Assembly (NCBI RefSeq): GCF_001751245.1
Contig: NZ_LJGU01000127.1
Location: 4,481-60,957, forward strand
Length of the DNA stretch: 56,477 nucleotides
Reading direction: 5' to 3'
Source: Streptomyces oceani
GTDB taxonomy: Bacteria; Actinomycetota; Actinomycetes; Streptomycetales; Streptomycetaceae
Of the stretch, positions 18,536 to 27,853 are shown piece by piece. A model generated the notes under the pieces. That model saw only the letters and a program-made list of their open reading frames with translations. It searched no databases and was not told the DNA's origin. The position numbers and the translations under genes are program-made. Positions within the stretch are counted from its first letter, which is position 1; each line of letters opens with the position of its first letter.

Positions 18536-19516
18536 ATGACCCACACGATGGTGAAGGGCTCGAACATTCGGCTGGGCAGCAGCGCGGTGCGAGCCGTCCT
18601 GCGCTGGACTCCCCCCGGAGACGGCGTACCAGACATCGACGCCTCCGCGCTCGTCCTGGGCGAGGACGGCCGCGTACGCTCGGACGACGACTTCATCTTC
18701 TACAACCAGCCGCGCCACCCCTCCCGGCTGGTGCGCCACCTGCCCAAGGCGCGCGAGACCAACGGCCTGACCGACACTGTCGAGGCTGACCTCGCCGGGC
18801 TGGACGACACCGTCCAGAGCGTGATGCTGGCAGCCTCAGCGGACGGCGGCACATTCGCCCAGGTGCGGGCACTGCAGCTCACGCTGCACGACACGACCAG
18901 TGCGGACGGCGGCGACCGGACATCCGCGGACGGCGCTCTCGCGATCTTCCCCATCGAACCCGAGACCGGACTGGAGACCGCGATGATCTGCGGCGAGCTG
19001 TATCGGCGGGGTGACGAGTGGAAGTTTCGCGCGTTGGGACAAGGGTACGACACCGGACTGATCGGCCTGGCGACCCAGTTCGGCATCTCGGTGGACGAGG
19101 GCGGCAGCGAGACGGAGCGTACCGGCCAGCCGCTCGGCAGCGTACCGGAACCGCCGTCCGAGCCGGATATCCCGGACCCCTCCCCCGTACCAGAGCCGCG
19201 GCCCGAGCCTCGGCCGAGCCCGGAGCCAGCGCCACCCGGACCCGGACCCACGCCTGACCCGCCCCCCGAGCCCGAACCTCAGCCGCAGCCGGCGGGCGCG
19301 GTTGCCGGCTTCACCGTCCCCCCGGAGCAGGTGACCCAGCCAGGGTACGGCTATCCGCCGCAGCCACAGCAGCCTCCGGCGGCCCAACCGGCGTACGGGT
19401 ACCCACAGTCGGTGTACGGCTACCCGCAGCCGCCGGCCGCACCACCCGTACCGCCGACGGCGCCGGTCAGCGCGACGGAGCTGCCCCCACAGGGGCCGCA
19501 GTTCCTCGAGAGGTGA
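18536..19516 (+). CDS. TerD-domain protein with long proline-rich tail
   Basis: 326 residues. A TerD domain (about 3-185) is followed by a ~135-residue tail rich in Pro, Glu and Gln with repeated P-E-P units, then YGYP repeats (about 270-305). The domain keeps DIDASALVLGEDGRV, DFIFYNQ and GELYRRGDEWKFRALGQGYDTGL, but the region that in other TerDs reads SVEHTGD (calcium site) is SRLVRHLPK here, and GDDE becomes LDDT, so calcium binding may be altered. Divergent from the CitE operon across 181 bp that should hold both promoters. The tail could tether partners or the envelope. Confidence 0.88.
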   Translation: MTHTMVKGSNIRLGSSAVRAVLRWTPPGDGVPDIDASALVLGEDGRVRSDDDFIFYNQPRHPSRLVRHLPKARETNGLTDTVEADLAGLDDTVQSVMLAASADGGTFAQVRALQLTLHDTTSADGGDRTSADGALAIFPIEPETGLETAMICGELYRRGDEWKFRALGQGYDTGLIGLATQFGISVDEGGSETERTGQPLGSVPEPPSEPDIPDPSPVPEPRPEPRPSPEPAPPGPGPTPDPPPEPEPQPQPAGAVAGFTVPPEQVTQPGYGYPPQPQQPPAAQPAYGYPQSVYGYPQPPAAPPVPPTAPVSATELPPQGPQFLER

Positions 19517-19520
19517 TCCC

Positions 19521-19546
19521 GCCGCCTGCCCCGGAGGGCAGGCGGC
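19521..19546 (+). terminator. terminator after the proline-tailed TerD gene
   Basis: 11-bp stem GCCGCCTGCCC/GGGCAGGCGGC with a 4-base loop, starting five bases past the stop codon. Confidence 0.75.
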
Positions 19547-19577
19547 ACGAGCGTCTTACACGCTCGGAGCAGTCGCG

Positions 19578-19620
19578 GTCGCTGCCGGCGGCTGCCTGCC
19601 CTCGGGGCCGCCGCAGCGAC
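19578..19620 (-). terminator. terminator after the TerA-like gene
   Basis: 14-bp stem with one bulged base (19578-19592 with 19607-19620) adjoining the stop codon of the minus-strand gene; the two convergent genes thus each have a hairpin. Confidence 0.65.
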
Positions 19621-20372
19621 TACTTCTTGTGGCCACGGCCCCACCGGAGCCCCCAGCCGTACAACCGATCCAGTTCGGACTGGAAGCCGTAGACGTACCG
19701 CACTTCGCGACGCACCAGCAGGTCGTCCTTGCTGTGTTCCATCAGCAGTACGGCGCAGGACCGGGCTTGCGGGGCGTGTTCGTCGACAGCGACCTCAACC
19801 CTGGTGCCGTTGCCCGGAATCAGGGTGAGCAGCCCGTTGGCGCGGTCGAAGGCAGGGGTGTTGTCGTAGATGTAGACGAAGAAGAGCAGCCGCTTGATGT
19901 GCTCCTTGTAGTCCAGGTTCACGTAGATCGTCTCACCGGACGGTGAGCCGAAGCGGTCGTCGCCGGTGAGCTTGACGTACGGCGGGGCGTTGAAATCGCC
20001 GTAGAAGTTGCCGAGCGGCTGTACCACTCCCTTGCTGCCGTCCGTCAACTCGTACAAGCAGGCCAGGTCGAGATCGACACTCACCACTCCCCGCGTGTGT
20101 GCCTGCACCACGGTCGGCTTGAGCGCGCGTAGGGGATGCCGAAGTGAGCCGCGGTTCAGCCGACGTGGGTTGTTGTCGGAGCTCCGCATGCGCCAGGAGA
20201 GGTTCACCTGGAGGCTGCCGCTGTCGGCTCCCTGCCTGGTCAGAGATACGACGGAGTTGCGTTTGGTCAGTTCGACCGAATGTACCGAGGAACCGCCGAC
20301 GGGGGCGAACCTCGCCCGCCTGCCTAAGCCCTGCCGCCAGTTTTCCCAAAGGGAAACCACACGTACCCCCAC
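19620..20372 (-). CDS. TerA-like tellurium/stress resistance protein
   Basis: 250 residues of the TerA/TerD superfamily, with a C-terminal half typical of TerA: VSVDLDLACLYELTDG, FNAPPYVKLTGDDR, GETIYVNL and LLFFVYIYDN. The N-terminal part (SVELTKRNSVVSLT, then LQVNLSWR) is the first TerD-like strand pair. Unlike the small TerDs it lacks the DDE calcium motif. The GTG at 20372 is used here; another GTG at 20360 is equally plausible. It lies on the same strand as the DUF475 gene but a terminator separates them, so it probably has its own promoter. Confidence 0.8.
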   Translation of the reverse strand: MGVRVVSLWENWRQGLGRRARFAPVGGSSVHSVELTKRNSVVSLTRQGADSGSLQVNLSWRMRSSDNNPRRLNRGSLRHPLRALKPTVVQAHTRGVVSVDLDLACLYELTDGSKGVVQPLGNFYGDFNAPPYVKLTGDDRFGSPSGETIYVNLDYKEHIKRLLFFVYIYDNTPAFDRANGLLTLIPGNGTRVEVAVDEHAPQARSCAVLLMEHSKDDLLVRREVRYVYGFQSELDRLYGWGLRWGRGHKK

Positions 20373-20396
20373 CCACTCCGTATGCCGTCAACTGCC

Positions 20397-20433
20397 GCGG
20401 GGCGGCACCGAGTCGGACTCGGTGCCGCCCCGC
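20397..20433 (-). terminator. terminator after the DUF475 membrane gene
   Basis: 16-bp stem (20397-20412 with 20418-20433), 5-base loop, 48 bases beyond the DUF475 stop on the minus strand. Confidence 0.8.
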
Positions 20434-20480
20434 TAGAGCGTTCCGCGTTCAGACCGGGCTGACACCCGACCGGCGGGTGA

Positions 20481-21668
20481 TCATACGCCTGATTCGACCG
20501 CTGGCTTCGCGGGGGAGTTTCCGCCGTCATCACCGCCGTCGTCGTCGCCTCCCCCGCCGTCGCTGTCTCCGCCCTCGGCGGCCACCCGACGGTTGCGCTG
20601 TACGGACGACCAGAAGGAAGCGCCGATCAGCGCGACTCCGATCAGACCGGTGATCACCTCGTGAATCTGGATCTTGATGGTAACCAGCAGGAGTGTGGCG
20701 AGCGCGCCGATGGCGTAGTGCGCGCCGTGCTCGAGGTAGACGTACTCGTCGAGTGTGCCCTGGCGCACGAGGTAGACCGTGAGAGAACGCACGTACATGG
20801 CGCCTATCCCCAGGCCGAGCGCCATCCAGAAGATGTGGTTCGTGATGGCGAAGGCACCGATCACACCGTCGAACGAGAAGGACGCGTCCAGCACCTCGAG
20901 GTACAGGAACATGAAGAAGGCCGCCTTGCCACCGACCCCGACCAGGCTGGGGTCCTTGCCGGCCCTCTTCGCCGCTTCCTCCTCCTCGTGCTCGCGCTCC
21001 TCTTCCTCTTCCAGCTTGTTCTCGAAATGCCCGGAGAGCCCCGCGACGATGAGATACGTGATCAGGCCCGCGATTCCGGAGAGCATCACCGTGCCGGACT
21101 TGTCCGCGTGAGCGCCACCATGCTGGTGCGCCTCCGTGGCGAAGGTCATCGCCGTGACCAGCAGCACGATCAGCGCGATACAGACGGAGAGCATGTCCAC
21201 TTTGCCGAGCTTCGCCAGCGGCCGCTCAAGCCAGCCGATCCACTTGTGCTCCCGATCCTCGAAGATGAAGTTCAGGAAGATCATGAGCAGGAACATGCCG
21301 CCGAAGGCAGCGATGGACGGGTGGGCGTCAGTAACCAGCTGCTCGTAACGTTCCGGTTCGTCGAGAGCGACCTGAACTGCTTCGATCGGGCCGATGGCCG
21401 CGCTGATGGACACGATCACGACCGGGAACACCAGCCGCATGCCGAATACCGCGATCATGATGCCGATGGTGAGGAAGATCTTCTGCCAGAAGGCGTTCAT
21501 CTTCTTCAGCACACCCGCGTTCACGACAGCGTTGTCGAAAGACAACGAGATCTCGAGGATGGAGAGGATCGCCACCACGGCGAAGCCCTCCCACCCCCAG
21601 AAGTACGCGGCGGCAGCCAACCCTGCGGCGGTGACGCCGAAGGACCAGCCGAAGGTTTTGAGGATCAC
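20481..21668 (-). CDS. DUF475/TerC-superfamily integral membrane protein
   Basis: 395 residues, about eight or nine transmembrane helices. The two TerC-type acidic signatures are SILEISLSFDNAVVNAG (about 36-52) and YLEVLDASFSFDGVIGAF (about 255-272), which form the proposed metal site within the membrane. A very acidic loop between them (LEEEEEREHEEEEAAKRAGK, about 218-237) and a Gly/Asp-rich C-terminus (EGGDSDGGGGDDDGGDDGG) probably face the cytosol. Known family: TerC-like proteins cooperate with TerD in metal efflux or exoenzyme metalation. The start is a GTG at 21668; it is probably co-transcribed with the TerD genes upstream. Confidence 0.88.
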   Translation of the reverse strand: MILKTFGWSFGVTAAGLAAAAYFWGWEGFAVVAILSILEISLSFDNAVVNAGVLKKMNAFWQKIFLTIGIMIAVFGMRLVFPVVIVSISAAIGPIEAVQVALDEPERYEQLVTDAHPSIAAFGGMFLLMIFLNFIFEDREHKWIGWLERPLAKLGKVDMLSVCIALIVLLVTAMTFATEAHQHGGAHADKSGTVMLSGIAGLITYLIVAGLSGHFENKLEEEEEREHEEEEAAKRAGKDPSLVGVGGKAAFFMFLYLEVLDASFSFDGVIGAFAITNHIFWMALGLGIGAMYVRSLTVYLVRQGTLDEYVYLEHGAHYAIGALATLLLVTIKIQIHEVITGLIGVALIGASFWSSVQRNRRVAAEGGDSDGGGGDDDGGDDGGNSPAKPAVESGV

Positions 21669-21738
21669 TGGTTACCCAATCTGTGTGTCTCGCTCGGAGA
21701 CCTGTCTCACGGTGCCTCGCTCGAGGAGAGGCATCGCT

Positions 21739-22314
21739 TTACACAACGTCGACCCCGAAGTCTAGAGCGATGCCTCGCAGGCCCGACGCGTACCCCTGAC
21801 CAACTGCACGGAATTTCCACTCCCCACTGCGTCGGTAGAGCTCACCGAAGAGCATCGCGGTCTCCGTGGACGCGTCCTCCGAGAGGTCGTATCGGGCCAG
21901 CTCCTGCCCGTCCTGTTCGTTGATCACACGAATGTACGCGTCAGTGACGTGACCGAACGTCTGGCGCCGAGACTCCGCGTCATGGATGGACACCACGAAG
22001 ACGATCTTCTCCAGCTGTGTGGGCACCCTGGAGAGGTCGACCAGAACGGTCTCATCGTCCCCGCCGCTACCGCCCACCACCTCATCCCCAGTGTGCTCGA
22101 CGGAGCCTTCTGGGCTCTTCAGATTGTTGTAGAAGACGAAGTAGTCGTCTCCCAGGACACGTCCTCCCGCGCACATCAGCACGCTCGCGTCCAGGTCGAA
22201 GTCAACACCGGTGGTGGCCCGTGCCTTCCAACCGAGACCGATCTGGACCTGCGTCAGATTGGGTGCGGCCTTCGAGAGGGAGACGTTTCCCCCCTTGGCG
22301 AGCGTGATGCCCAT
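21739..22314 (-). CDS. TerD family protein, copy 1 of the tandem pair
   Basis: 191-residue canonical TerD. Calcium-site motifs are complete: DFDLDASVLMCAGG (about 37-50), [21 protein letters not shown] (about 57-77) and GDDETVLVDL (about 84-93). The C-terminus has [24 protein letters not shown]. No signal peptide; cytosolic or membrane-associated. Start ATG at 22314 after GAGAGGATGGGAAG. It shares most motifs with the adjacent copy, so a tandem duplication is likely. 70 bp before the DUF475 gene, same strand. Confidence 0.94.
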   Translation of the reverse strand: MGITLAKGGNVSLSKAAPNLTQVQIGLGWKARATTGVDFDLDASVLMCAGGRVLGDDYFVFYNNLKSPEGSVEHTGDEVVGGSGGDDETVLVDLSRVPTQLEKIVFVVSIHDAESRRQTFGHVTDAYIRVINEQDGQELARYDLSEDASTETAMLFGELYRRSGEWKFRAVGQGYASGLRGIALDFGVDVV

Positions 22315-22443
22315 CTTCCCATCCTCTCCCCGATGCGATGCGCCCCAGTGTCCCCAAGAACTCGGCGCCGCACACTGCCCTGATCGGGAAGCGTGCGACG
22401 CCGTGCTCTTGCCGGGATCGGGTGTGAACGCCGACGAAAAGGG

Positions 22444-23019
22444 TCAGACGTTGACGCCGAAGTCCTGCGCGATACCCCGCAGGCCCGAGGCGTAACCCTG
22501 GCCGACCGCGCGGAACTTCCACTCCGTCCCGTGCCGGTAGAGCTCACCGAAGACCATGGCCGTCTCCGTGGACGCGTCCTCGGTCAGGTCGTACCGGGCC
22601 AGCTCGTTGCTGTCGGCCTGGTTGACCACTCGAATGTAGGCATTCCGCACCTGGCCGAAGCTCTGCTGACGAGCCTCCGCCTCGTACACCGAGACCGGGA
22701 AGACGATCTTGTCCACATCGGCCGGGACGCCGGCGAGGTTCACCTTGACCAACTCGTCGTCGCCTTCGCCCTCACCGGTCAGGTTGTCCCCGGTGTGCTC
22801 CACGGAGCCGTCAGGGCTCTTGAGGTTGTTGAAGAAGACGAAGTTCTGGTCGTTCGTGACCTTGCCCTCGGCGTTCACCAGCAGGGCACTGGCGTCGAGG
22901 TCGAAGTCCGCACCGGTGGTGCTGCGCGCATCCCAGCCCAGCCCGACCATCACGGCCGTCAGGCCCGGCGCTTCCTTGGTCAGCGAGACGTTGCCGCCCT
23001 TGCTGAGACTGACTCCCAC
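22444..23019 (-). CDS. TerD family protein, copy 2 of the tandem pair
   Basis: 191-residue canonical TerD. Motifs [35 protein letters not shown] and [10 protein letters not shown] give the calcium sites; the end [21 protein letters not shown] is nearly the same as in copy 1. GTG start at 23019, seven bases after AGGAGG, the best ribosome site in this cluster. It is the first gene after the sigma-R-like promoter and probably heads a TerD-TerD-DUF475 transcript. Family role: calcium-binding stress proteins linked to tellurite, oxidative stress and development in streptomycetes. Confidence 0.94.
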   Translation of the reverse strand: MGVSLSKGGNVSLTKEAPGLTAVMVGLGWDARSTTGADFDLDASALLVNAEGKVTNDQNFVFFNNLKSPDGSVEHTGDNLTGEGEGDDELVKVNLAGVPADVDKIVFPVSVYEAEARQQSFGQVRNAYIRVVNQADSNELARYDLTEDASTETAMVFGELYRHGTEWKFRAVGQGYASGLRGIAQDFGVNV

Positions 23020-23082
23020 GAGTCCTCCTGAAATCGTTCGCGAGGAGCACTGCGTGCCCCCGGTTCTACGGATGCTGATGAA

Positions 23083-23112
23083 TCAACGCGTCGATACTAG
23101 TGAGCGGTTCCC
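23083..23112 (-). promoter_or_regulatory. sigma-R-like ECF promoter ahead of the TerD pair
   Basis: On the minus strand GGGAAC (23107-23112) is followed after 19 bases by GTT within CGTTGA. This resembles the Streptomyces sigma-R consensus GGGAAY-N18/19-GTT. It ends about 64 bases before the TerD start. Prediction only. Confidence 0.5.
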
Positions 23113-23132
23113 GTGGCTCCCAGGGAAACCAC

Positions 23133-23594
23133 TCAGAGAGTTTCGACGGCCTTGATGTAGTCGTTGAGGTCCCGGGCGTCCGGCAGGTCGTTCACGACCG
23201 TCCACCGCACGACGCCCTCCTTGTCGATGATGAACGTGCCTCGTACGGCACAGCCCTTCTCCTCGTCGAAGACACCGTATGCACGGGAGACCTCACCGTG
23301 TGGCCAGAAGTCCGACAGCAGCGGGTACTCCAGGCCCTCCTGCTCGGCGAACACCCGCAACGCGAAGGGTGAGTCGTTGGACACCGCGAGCAACTGAACC
23401 TGGTCGTTGACGAAGTGCGGCAGCTCGTCCCGGAGGGCGCAGAGCTCCCCGGTGCACACGCCGGTGAAGGCGAACGGGTAGAAGAGCAGGACGACGGTCT
23501 TCTCGCCCTTGAAGTCGGACAGCGAGACGGTCTCGCCATGCTGGTTCTTCAGCGAGACGTCCGGAGCCTTTGCACCGACCTCGACAGCTTTCAT
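23133..23594 (-). CDS. AhpE-type peroxiredoxin
   Basis: 153 residues. The peroxidatic Cys is C47 in YPFAFTGVCTGELCALRDE, with a second Cys at 52; an Arg at R55 completes the active site. The AhpC/TSA thioredoxin-like fold is continued by SNDSPFALRVFAEQEGLEYPLLSDFWPHG, typical of the actinobacterial AhpE subgroup (1-Cys). Reduces peroxides, with mycoredoxin or a similar thiol as reductant. Start ATG at 23594, with GAGGGGATC upstream. An 11-bp inverted repeat lies in its leader. It lies between the TerD pair and DUF3052, on the same strand. Confidence 0.92.
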   Translation of the reverse strand: MKAVEVGAKAPDVSLKNQHGETVSLSDFKGEKTVVLLFYPFAFTGVCTGELCALRDELPHFVNDQVQLLAVSNDSPFALRVFAEQEGLEYPLLSDFWPHGEVSRAYGVFDEEKGCAVRGTFIIDKEGVVRWTVVNDLPDARDLNDYIKAVETL

Positions 23595-23609
23595 GGATAC
23601 GGATCCCCT

Positions 23610-23654
23610 CGGTAGCGGTGGGTGACACAGCCAAGCCTACGCACACCGCTACCG
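23610..23654. repeat. inverted repeat in the peroxiredoxin leader
   Basis: Perfect 11-bp arms CGGTAGCGGTG (23610-23620) and CACCGCTACCG (23644-23654) separated by 23 bases, 16 bp upstream of the peroxiredoxin start. Could be an operator or a leader hairpin. Confidence 0.6.
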
Positions 23655-23718
23655 GCTTCCGTCGGCAGCCGCCCACGGAGATGACGTGCTCACCGGCGTG
23701 AACGCGAGACCGAGCGGT

Positions 23719-24159
23719 TTACCGCTTGCCGGACTTGGCGGCCTTGGGGGTAACCAGACGAGAGCCGGTCCAGTCCTTGCCCGCGTTGGCGTTGCTCGTC
23801 TGGGCCAGACCAGCGGTCTGAGCCGCTTCACCGATGTCGCTCGCCTCGACATACCCCGGTCGGCCCGTCTTTGGCGTGAGAAGCCAGACAGGAGCGCCCT
23901 CGTCAATCATGGTGGTGGCGTCCACCAGCGCATCCGTCAGATCGCCGTCGTCCTCGCGGAACCACAGCACCACGGCATCGGCCACATCATCGTGGTCCTC
24001 GTCGACGAGCTCTGTGCCCGTGACGGCCTCGATTCCCTCGCGGAGTGCCTGCTCGGCGTCGTCGTCGTAGCCGAGCTCCTGGACCACCTGTCCGGGCTGG
24101 AAACCCAGCCTTGCGGCGGGGTTGGTCCGCTCCTCCGCGTGGTCCGCGGTCGCGCTCAC
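23719..24159 (-). CDS. DUF3052 family protein
   Basis: 146 residues, acidic, soluble. The DUF3052 core is LGFQPGQVVQELGYDDDAEQALR (about 20-42), then a VVLWFREDDGDLTDALVDA stretch and VWLLTPKTGRPGYV near 97-110, with a Lys-rich end (TPKAAKSGKR). Function unknown; the gene is conserved in actinobacteria. The GTG at 24159 is preceded by GGAGGCAATCC. Divergent from aceE, same strand as the peroxiredoxin. A single-domain protein with an acid-rich middle and no enzymatic motif I recognise. Confidence 0.85.
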   Translation of the reverse strand: MSATADHAEERTNPAARLGFQPGQVVQELGYDDDAEQALREGIEAVTGTELVDEDHDDVADAVVLWFREDDGDLTDALVDATTMIDEGAPVWLLTPKTGRPGYVEASDIGEAAQTAGLAQTSNANAGKDWTGSRLVTPKAAKSGKR

Positions 24160-24195
24160 GGATTGCCTCCTGTCATTTTCCGGTTTCAGTACCTG

Positions 24196-24212
24196 TGCCT
24201 CGTAGCGAGGCA
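24196..24212. promoter_or_regulatory. 7-bp palindrome in the aceE/DUF3052 divergent region
   Basis: TGCCTCG-TAG-CGAGGCA, perfect arms, in the 326-bp gap 24160-24485. It could be an operator serving either promoter. The gap contains no gene; a TTGACG at about 24279 is a possible -35 for aceE but no good -10 follows. Confidence 0.4.
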
Positions 24213-24485
24213 TGAGCCGTAGTCCACACGGGCGGGCCGGATCGCGCAAGTACCTGGCCCTCTCATCCCGCCCAAACATTGACGTGTCATCCCACAATGC
24301 ACGATCCGACCGGGATGGCACCACAGCTTCCCGCATCGGGAGTGCGATCCCTCGCTGGTGCTCGGTCCGGCTCCTCGTGTGACCGACATGGTTACCCGCT
24401 GGTAGAGATGACGTTTCCCCGATGGCGGTCCACGATGGAGGCGACGCGGCACCAGGCATTCACGACCGAACAGCGAAGGAAAAGC

Positions 24486-27218
24486 GTGGTTTCCGGATCC
24501 GATCGCAGCCCGATCATCATTGGCGGCCTTCCCAGTCAGGTCCCGGATTTCGATCCTGAGGAGACCCAGGAATGGCTCGACTCACTCGACTCCGCCGTCG
24601 AAGAGCGCGGCCGGGCACGAGCCCGGTATCTCATGCTCCGTCTCATAGAGCGAGCTCGAGAGCAGCGCGTGGCCGTGCCGGAAATGCGCAGCACGGACTA
24701 CATCAACACGATCGCCACGCGGGACGAACCCTTCTTCCCCGGTAACGAGGAGATCGAGCGAAGGATCCTGAACGCCACACGTTGGAACGCGGCGGTCATG
24801 GTGTCCAGGGCCCAGCGGCCGGGTATCGGTGTCGGTGGTCACATCGCCACCTTCGCGTCCTCCGCCTCGCTGTACGACGTCGGGTTCAACCACTTCTTCC
24901 GCGGTAAGGACGATGGCAAGGGCGGCGACCAGATCTTCTTCCAGGGGCATGCCTCGCCCGGCATCTATGCCCGTGCGTTCCTGCTGGACAGGCTGTCCGA
25001 AGCGCAGTTGGACGGCTTCCGACAGGAGAAGTCGAGCTACCCCAACGGTTTGTCCAGCTATCCGCATCCCCGGTCGATGCCGGACTTCTGGGAGTTCCCC
25101 ACCGTCTCCATGGGCCTGGGCCCGATCGGAGCGATCTACCAGGCCCGTATGAATCGGTACATGCAGGCCCGCGGCATCGCCGACACCTCGGATTCGCATG
25201 TCTGGGCGTACCTCGGCGACGGGGAGATGGACGAGCCGGAGTCCCTGGGCCAGCTCTCCATCGCCGCGCGTGAGGGGTTGGACAACCTGACCTTCGTGGT
25301 CAACTGCAACCTCCAGCGGCTCGATGGTCCGGTACGCGGCAACGGCAAGATCATCCAGGAGTTGGAGTCGGCCTTCCGTGGAGCCGGATGGAACGTCATC
25401 AAACTGGTGTGGGACCGCTCTTGGGACCCACTGCTGGCGCGTGACCGAGACGGCGTGCTGGTGAACAAGCTCAACACCACCCCGGACGGCCAGTTTCAGA
25501 CCTATGCGACCGAGTCTGGTGCGTACATCCGTGACCACTTCTTCGGAGGCGACCAGCGGCTCCGGTCCCTGGTGGAGGGCATGACCGACGACCAGGTGCT
25601 GTATCTGGGCCGTGGCGGCCACGACCACCGGAAGGTGTATGCGGCTTATAAGGCTGCCAAGGAGCACAAGGGTCAGCCAACGGTGATCCTGGCGCAAACG
25701 GTCAAGGGGTGGACACTCGGCCCCAATTTCGAGGGACGCAACGCCACCCATCAGATGAAGAAACTGACCGTTGAGGACCTCAAGCACTTCCGCGACCGGT
25801 TGCACCTGCCCATCCCGGACAAAGAACTCGAGTCCGGACTGCCCCCCTACTTCCATCCGGGCCGCGACTCGGAGGAGATCCAGTACATGCACGACCGCCG
25901 CAAGGAGTGCGGTGGATACGTGCCCACCCGGCTGATCCGCGCGAAACCCCTGACGCTTCCCGAGGGCAAGACCTACGCGGCGGTCAAGAAGGGCTCCGGG
26001 CAGCAACAGATCGCCACCACGATGGCTTTCGTGCGACTGCTCAAGGACCTCATGCGCGACAAGGAGATCGGCAAGCGCTTCGTCCTGATCGCTCCTGACG
26101 AATACCGCACGTTCGGGATGGACTCCTTCTTCCCTTCGGCGAAGATTTACAACCCCTTGGGGCAGACGTACGAGTCCGTGGATCGCGAACTGCTGCTGGC
26201 CTACAAGGAGAGCCCGCAGGGGCAGATGCTGCACGACGGCATCTCGGAGGCTGGCTGTACCGCCTCGCTCATCGCCGCTGGTTCCGCCTATGCCACCCAT
26301 GGCGAACCGCTGATCCCGATCTACGTCTTCTACTCGATGTTCGGTTTCCAGCGCACCGGCGACCAGTTCTGGCAGATGGCGGACCAGTTGGCGAGGGGGT
26401 TCGTACTCGGGGCGACCGCGGGACGTACGACGCTGACCGGAGAGGGCCTCCAACACGCGGACGGTCACTCGCAGTTGCTGGCATCCACGAACCCCGCGGT
26501 ACGCGCCTACGACCCTGCATTCGGCTTCGAGATCGCGCACATCGTGCAGGACGGCCTCCGGCGCATGTACGGCGAGAACAGCGAGGACGTCTTCTACTAC
26601 CTCACTGTCTACAACGAGCCGATCCAACAGCCCGCCGAGCCGGAGGGAGTGGATGTGGAAGGCATCGTCCGGGGCCTCTACCACTACCGAGCCGGCACAC
26701 AGGGCATCCACAGCGCGCAGATCCTGGCTTCCGGTGTCGCGCTGCCCTGGGCTCTGGAGGCCCAGGGGATTCTGGCTGACGAGTGGAACGTCAAGGCGGA
26801 TGTGTGGTCGGCGACCTCCTGGAACGAACTCCGCCGTGAAGCGGTGATGGTGGAGGAACACAATCTCCTGCACCCGGACGAGGAGCAGCGGATCCCGTAC
26901 GTCGCGGAAAAGCTGCGAGGTGCCGAAGGGCCCAAAGTGGCCGTTTCGGACTGGATGCGCGGTGTACCGGACCAGATCGCCCGCTGGGTGCCTGGCACCT
27001 ACCAGTCCCTTGGCGCGGACGGGTTCGGGTTCGCGGACACGAGGGGCGCCGCGCGACGGTTCTTCCACATCGACGCGCAGTCGATCGTGCTCGGGGTACT
27101 GACGGAGCTGGCTCGCGAGGGAAAGGTCGATCGCTCGGCCTTGAAGCAGGCCATCGATCGCTACCAACTCCTTGAGGTGTCGGCAGCCGATCCGGGCGCT
27201 GCGGGAGGGGATGCGTAG
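24486..27218 (+). CDS. aceE: pyruvate dehydrogenase E1 component, homodimeric
   Basis: 910 residues, the usual length for homodimeric E1. The thiamine-diphosphate motif is [12 protein letters not shown] (GDGx..), followed by [20 protein letters not shown]. Other family blocks are [52 protein letters not shown] and [18 protein letters not shown]. It decarboxylates pyruvate and acetylates lipoyl-E2, giving acetyl-CoA. The GTG at 24486 has GAAGGAAA four bases before; the frame is open from 24279 but lacks a ribosome site there. E2 and E3 are not in the window. It lies 7 kb upstream of the fab block that consumes acetyl-CoA. Confidence 0.96.
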   Translation: MVSGSDRSPIIIGGLPSQVPDFDPEETQEWLDSLDSAVEERGRARARYLMLRLIERAREQRVAVPEMRSTDYINTIATRDEPFFPGNEEIERRILNATRWNAAVMVSRAQRPGIGVGGHIATFASSASLYDVGFNHFFRGKDDGKGGDQIFFQGHASPGIYARAFLLDRLSEAQLDGFRQEKSSYPNGLSSYPHPRSMPDFWEFPTVSMGLGPIGAIYQARMNRYMQARGIADTSDSHVWAYLGDGEMDEPESLGQLSIAAREGLDNLTFVVNCNLQRLDGPVRGNGKIIQELESAFRGAGWNVIKLVWDRSWDPLLARDRDGVLVNKLNTTPDGQFQTYATESGAYIRDHFFGGDQRLRSLVEGMTDDQVLYLGRGGHDHRKVYAAYKAAKEHKGQPTVILAQTVKGWTLGPNFEGRNATHQMKKLTVEDLKHFRDRLHLPIPDKELESGLPPYFHPGRDSEEIQYMHDRRKECGGYVPTRLIRAKPLTLPEGKTYAAVKKGSGQQQIATTMAFVRLLKDLMRDKEIGKRFVLIAPDEYRTFGMDSFFPSAKIYNPLGQTYESVDRELLLAYKESPQGQMLHDGISEAGCTASLIAAGSAYATHGEPLIPIYVFYSMFGFQRTGDQFWQMADQLARGFVLGATAGRTTLTGEGLQHADGHSQLLASTNPAVRAYDPAFGFEIAHIVQDGLRRMYGENSEDVFYYLTVYNEPIQQPAEPEGVDVEGIVRGLYHYRAGTQGIHSAQILASGVALPWALEAQGILADEWNVKADVWSATSWNELRREAVMVEEHNLLHPDEEQRIPYVAEKLRGAEGPKVAVSDWMRGVPDQIARWVPGTYQSLGADGFGFADTRGAARRFFHIDAQSIVLGVLTELAREGKVDRSALKQAIDRYQLLEVSAADPGAAGGDA

Positions 27219-27307
27219 GCCCTGTCCAAGAGATCGGACTCGGCAGTCGGGCCCGGCCCTCCTCGGGAGCGGAGCGTGCTGGGCTCGAAGCTGGGTCCTG
27301 GAGCGCA

Positions 27308-27736
27308 TCAGTGCTCCCAGATCTTGAACGCCCGGACCTGGTAACCGGATTCGGGTGTCCAGGAGCCGCCCGGATGGGTGTCGAACTCGCCGGTGGTGGC
27401 GCACTCGGCGCTTTGGTAGGTCGTGACGGGGCGGCCCGTGCGGTTCGCGTACGCATCGGCGGCGAATCCGCCAGGCAACCGCACGCAACTCTCCGTGCCG
27501 GCCTTGGCCAGTTCGTAGGTCAGGCGTTTCCCCTCGAAGCTGGGCTTGGCCCACAGGCACACCTTCCCGGCGTCGCAGTCGCCGAGTTCCGTACCCACCG
27601 CCCGAGGTTGAGCTTGGGCGGTGGCCTGGCCTGGAAGCGCGAGGTTCCCCGTGACGACCGCTGCGGCGAGCACAGCGGTCGTCAACGCGGCAACACCCAC
27701 TGGACTGCGGAAACGAAACAGAAGACCGCTGGTCAT
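27308..27736 (-). CDS. secreted peptidase inhibitor, I36 (SMPI) family
   Basis: 142 residues. A Sec signal (hydrophobic AALTTAVLAAAVVTGNLAL, cleavage near ATAQA) precedes a beta/gamma-crystallin-like domain with GKVCLWAKPSFEGKRLTYE, a hallmark of the I36 inhibitor family, then VTTYQSAEC. Four or more cysteines suggest disulfides. It would block extracellular metalloproteases. Start ATG at 27736, eight bases after GGAG; a GTG at 27745 overlaps that site. Convergent with aceE; the 89-bp gap holds no clear hairpin. Confidence 0.8.
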   Translation of the reverse strand: MTSGLLFRFRSPVGVAALTTAVLAAAVVTGNLALPGQATAQAQPRAVGTELGDCDAGKVCLWAKPSFEGKRLTYELAKAGTESCVRLPGGFAADAYANRTGRPVTTYQSAECATTGEFDTHPGGSWTPESGYQVRAFKIWEH

Positions 27737-27853
27737 GGTGATCACTCCGGAAGACGGCCGGACGACGTTCGCCCGGGTTCGTGATCAACCATTTGGCACG
27801 AGCTCGCGATTGCCAAGAGTAACTGGCTGCGTTCACTGGGAGAGATGGCGAAG

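Noticed and set aside
13469..24159. Ter island as a mobile or phage element
   Set aside because: No integrase, transposase, att repeats or base-composition shift; genes are typical Streptomyces chromosomal neighbours.
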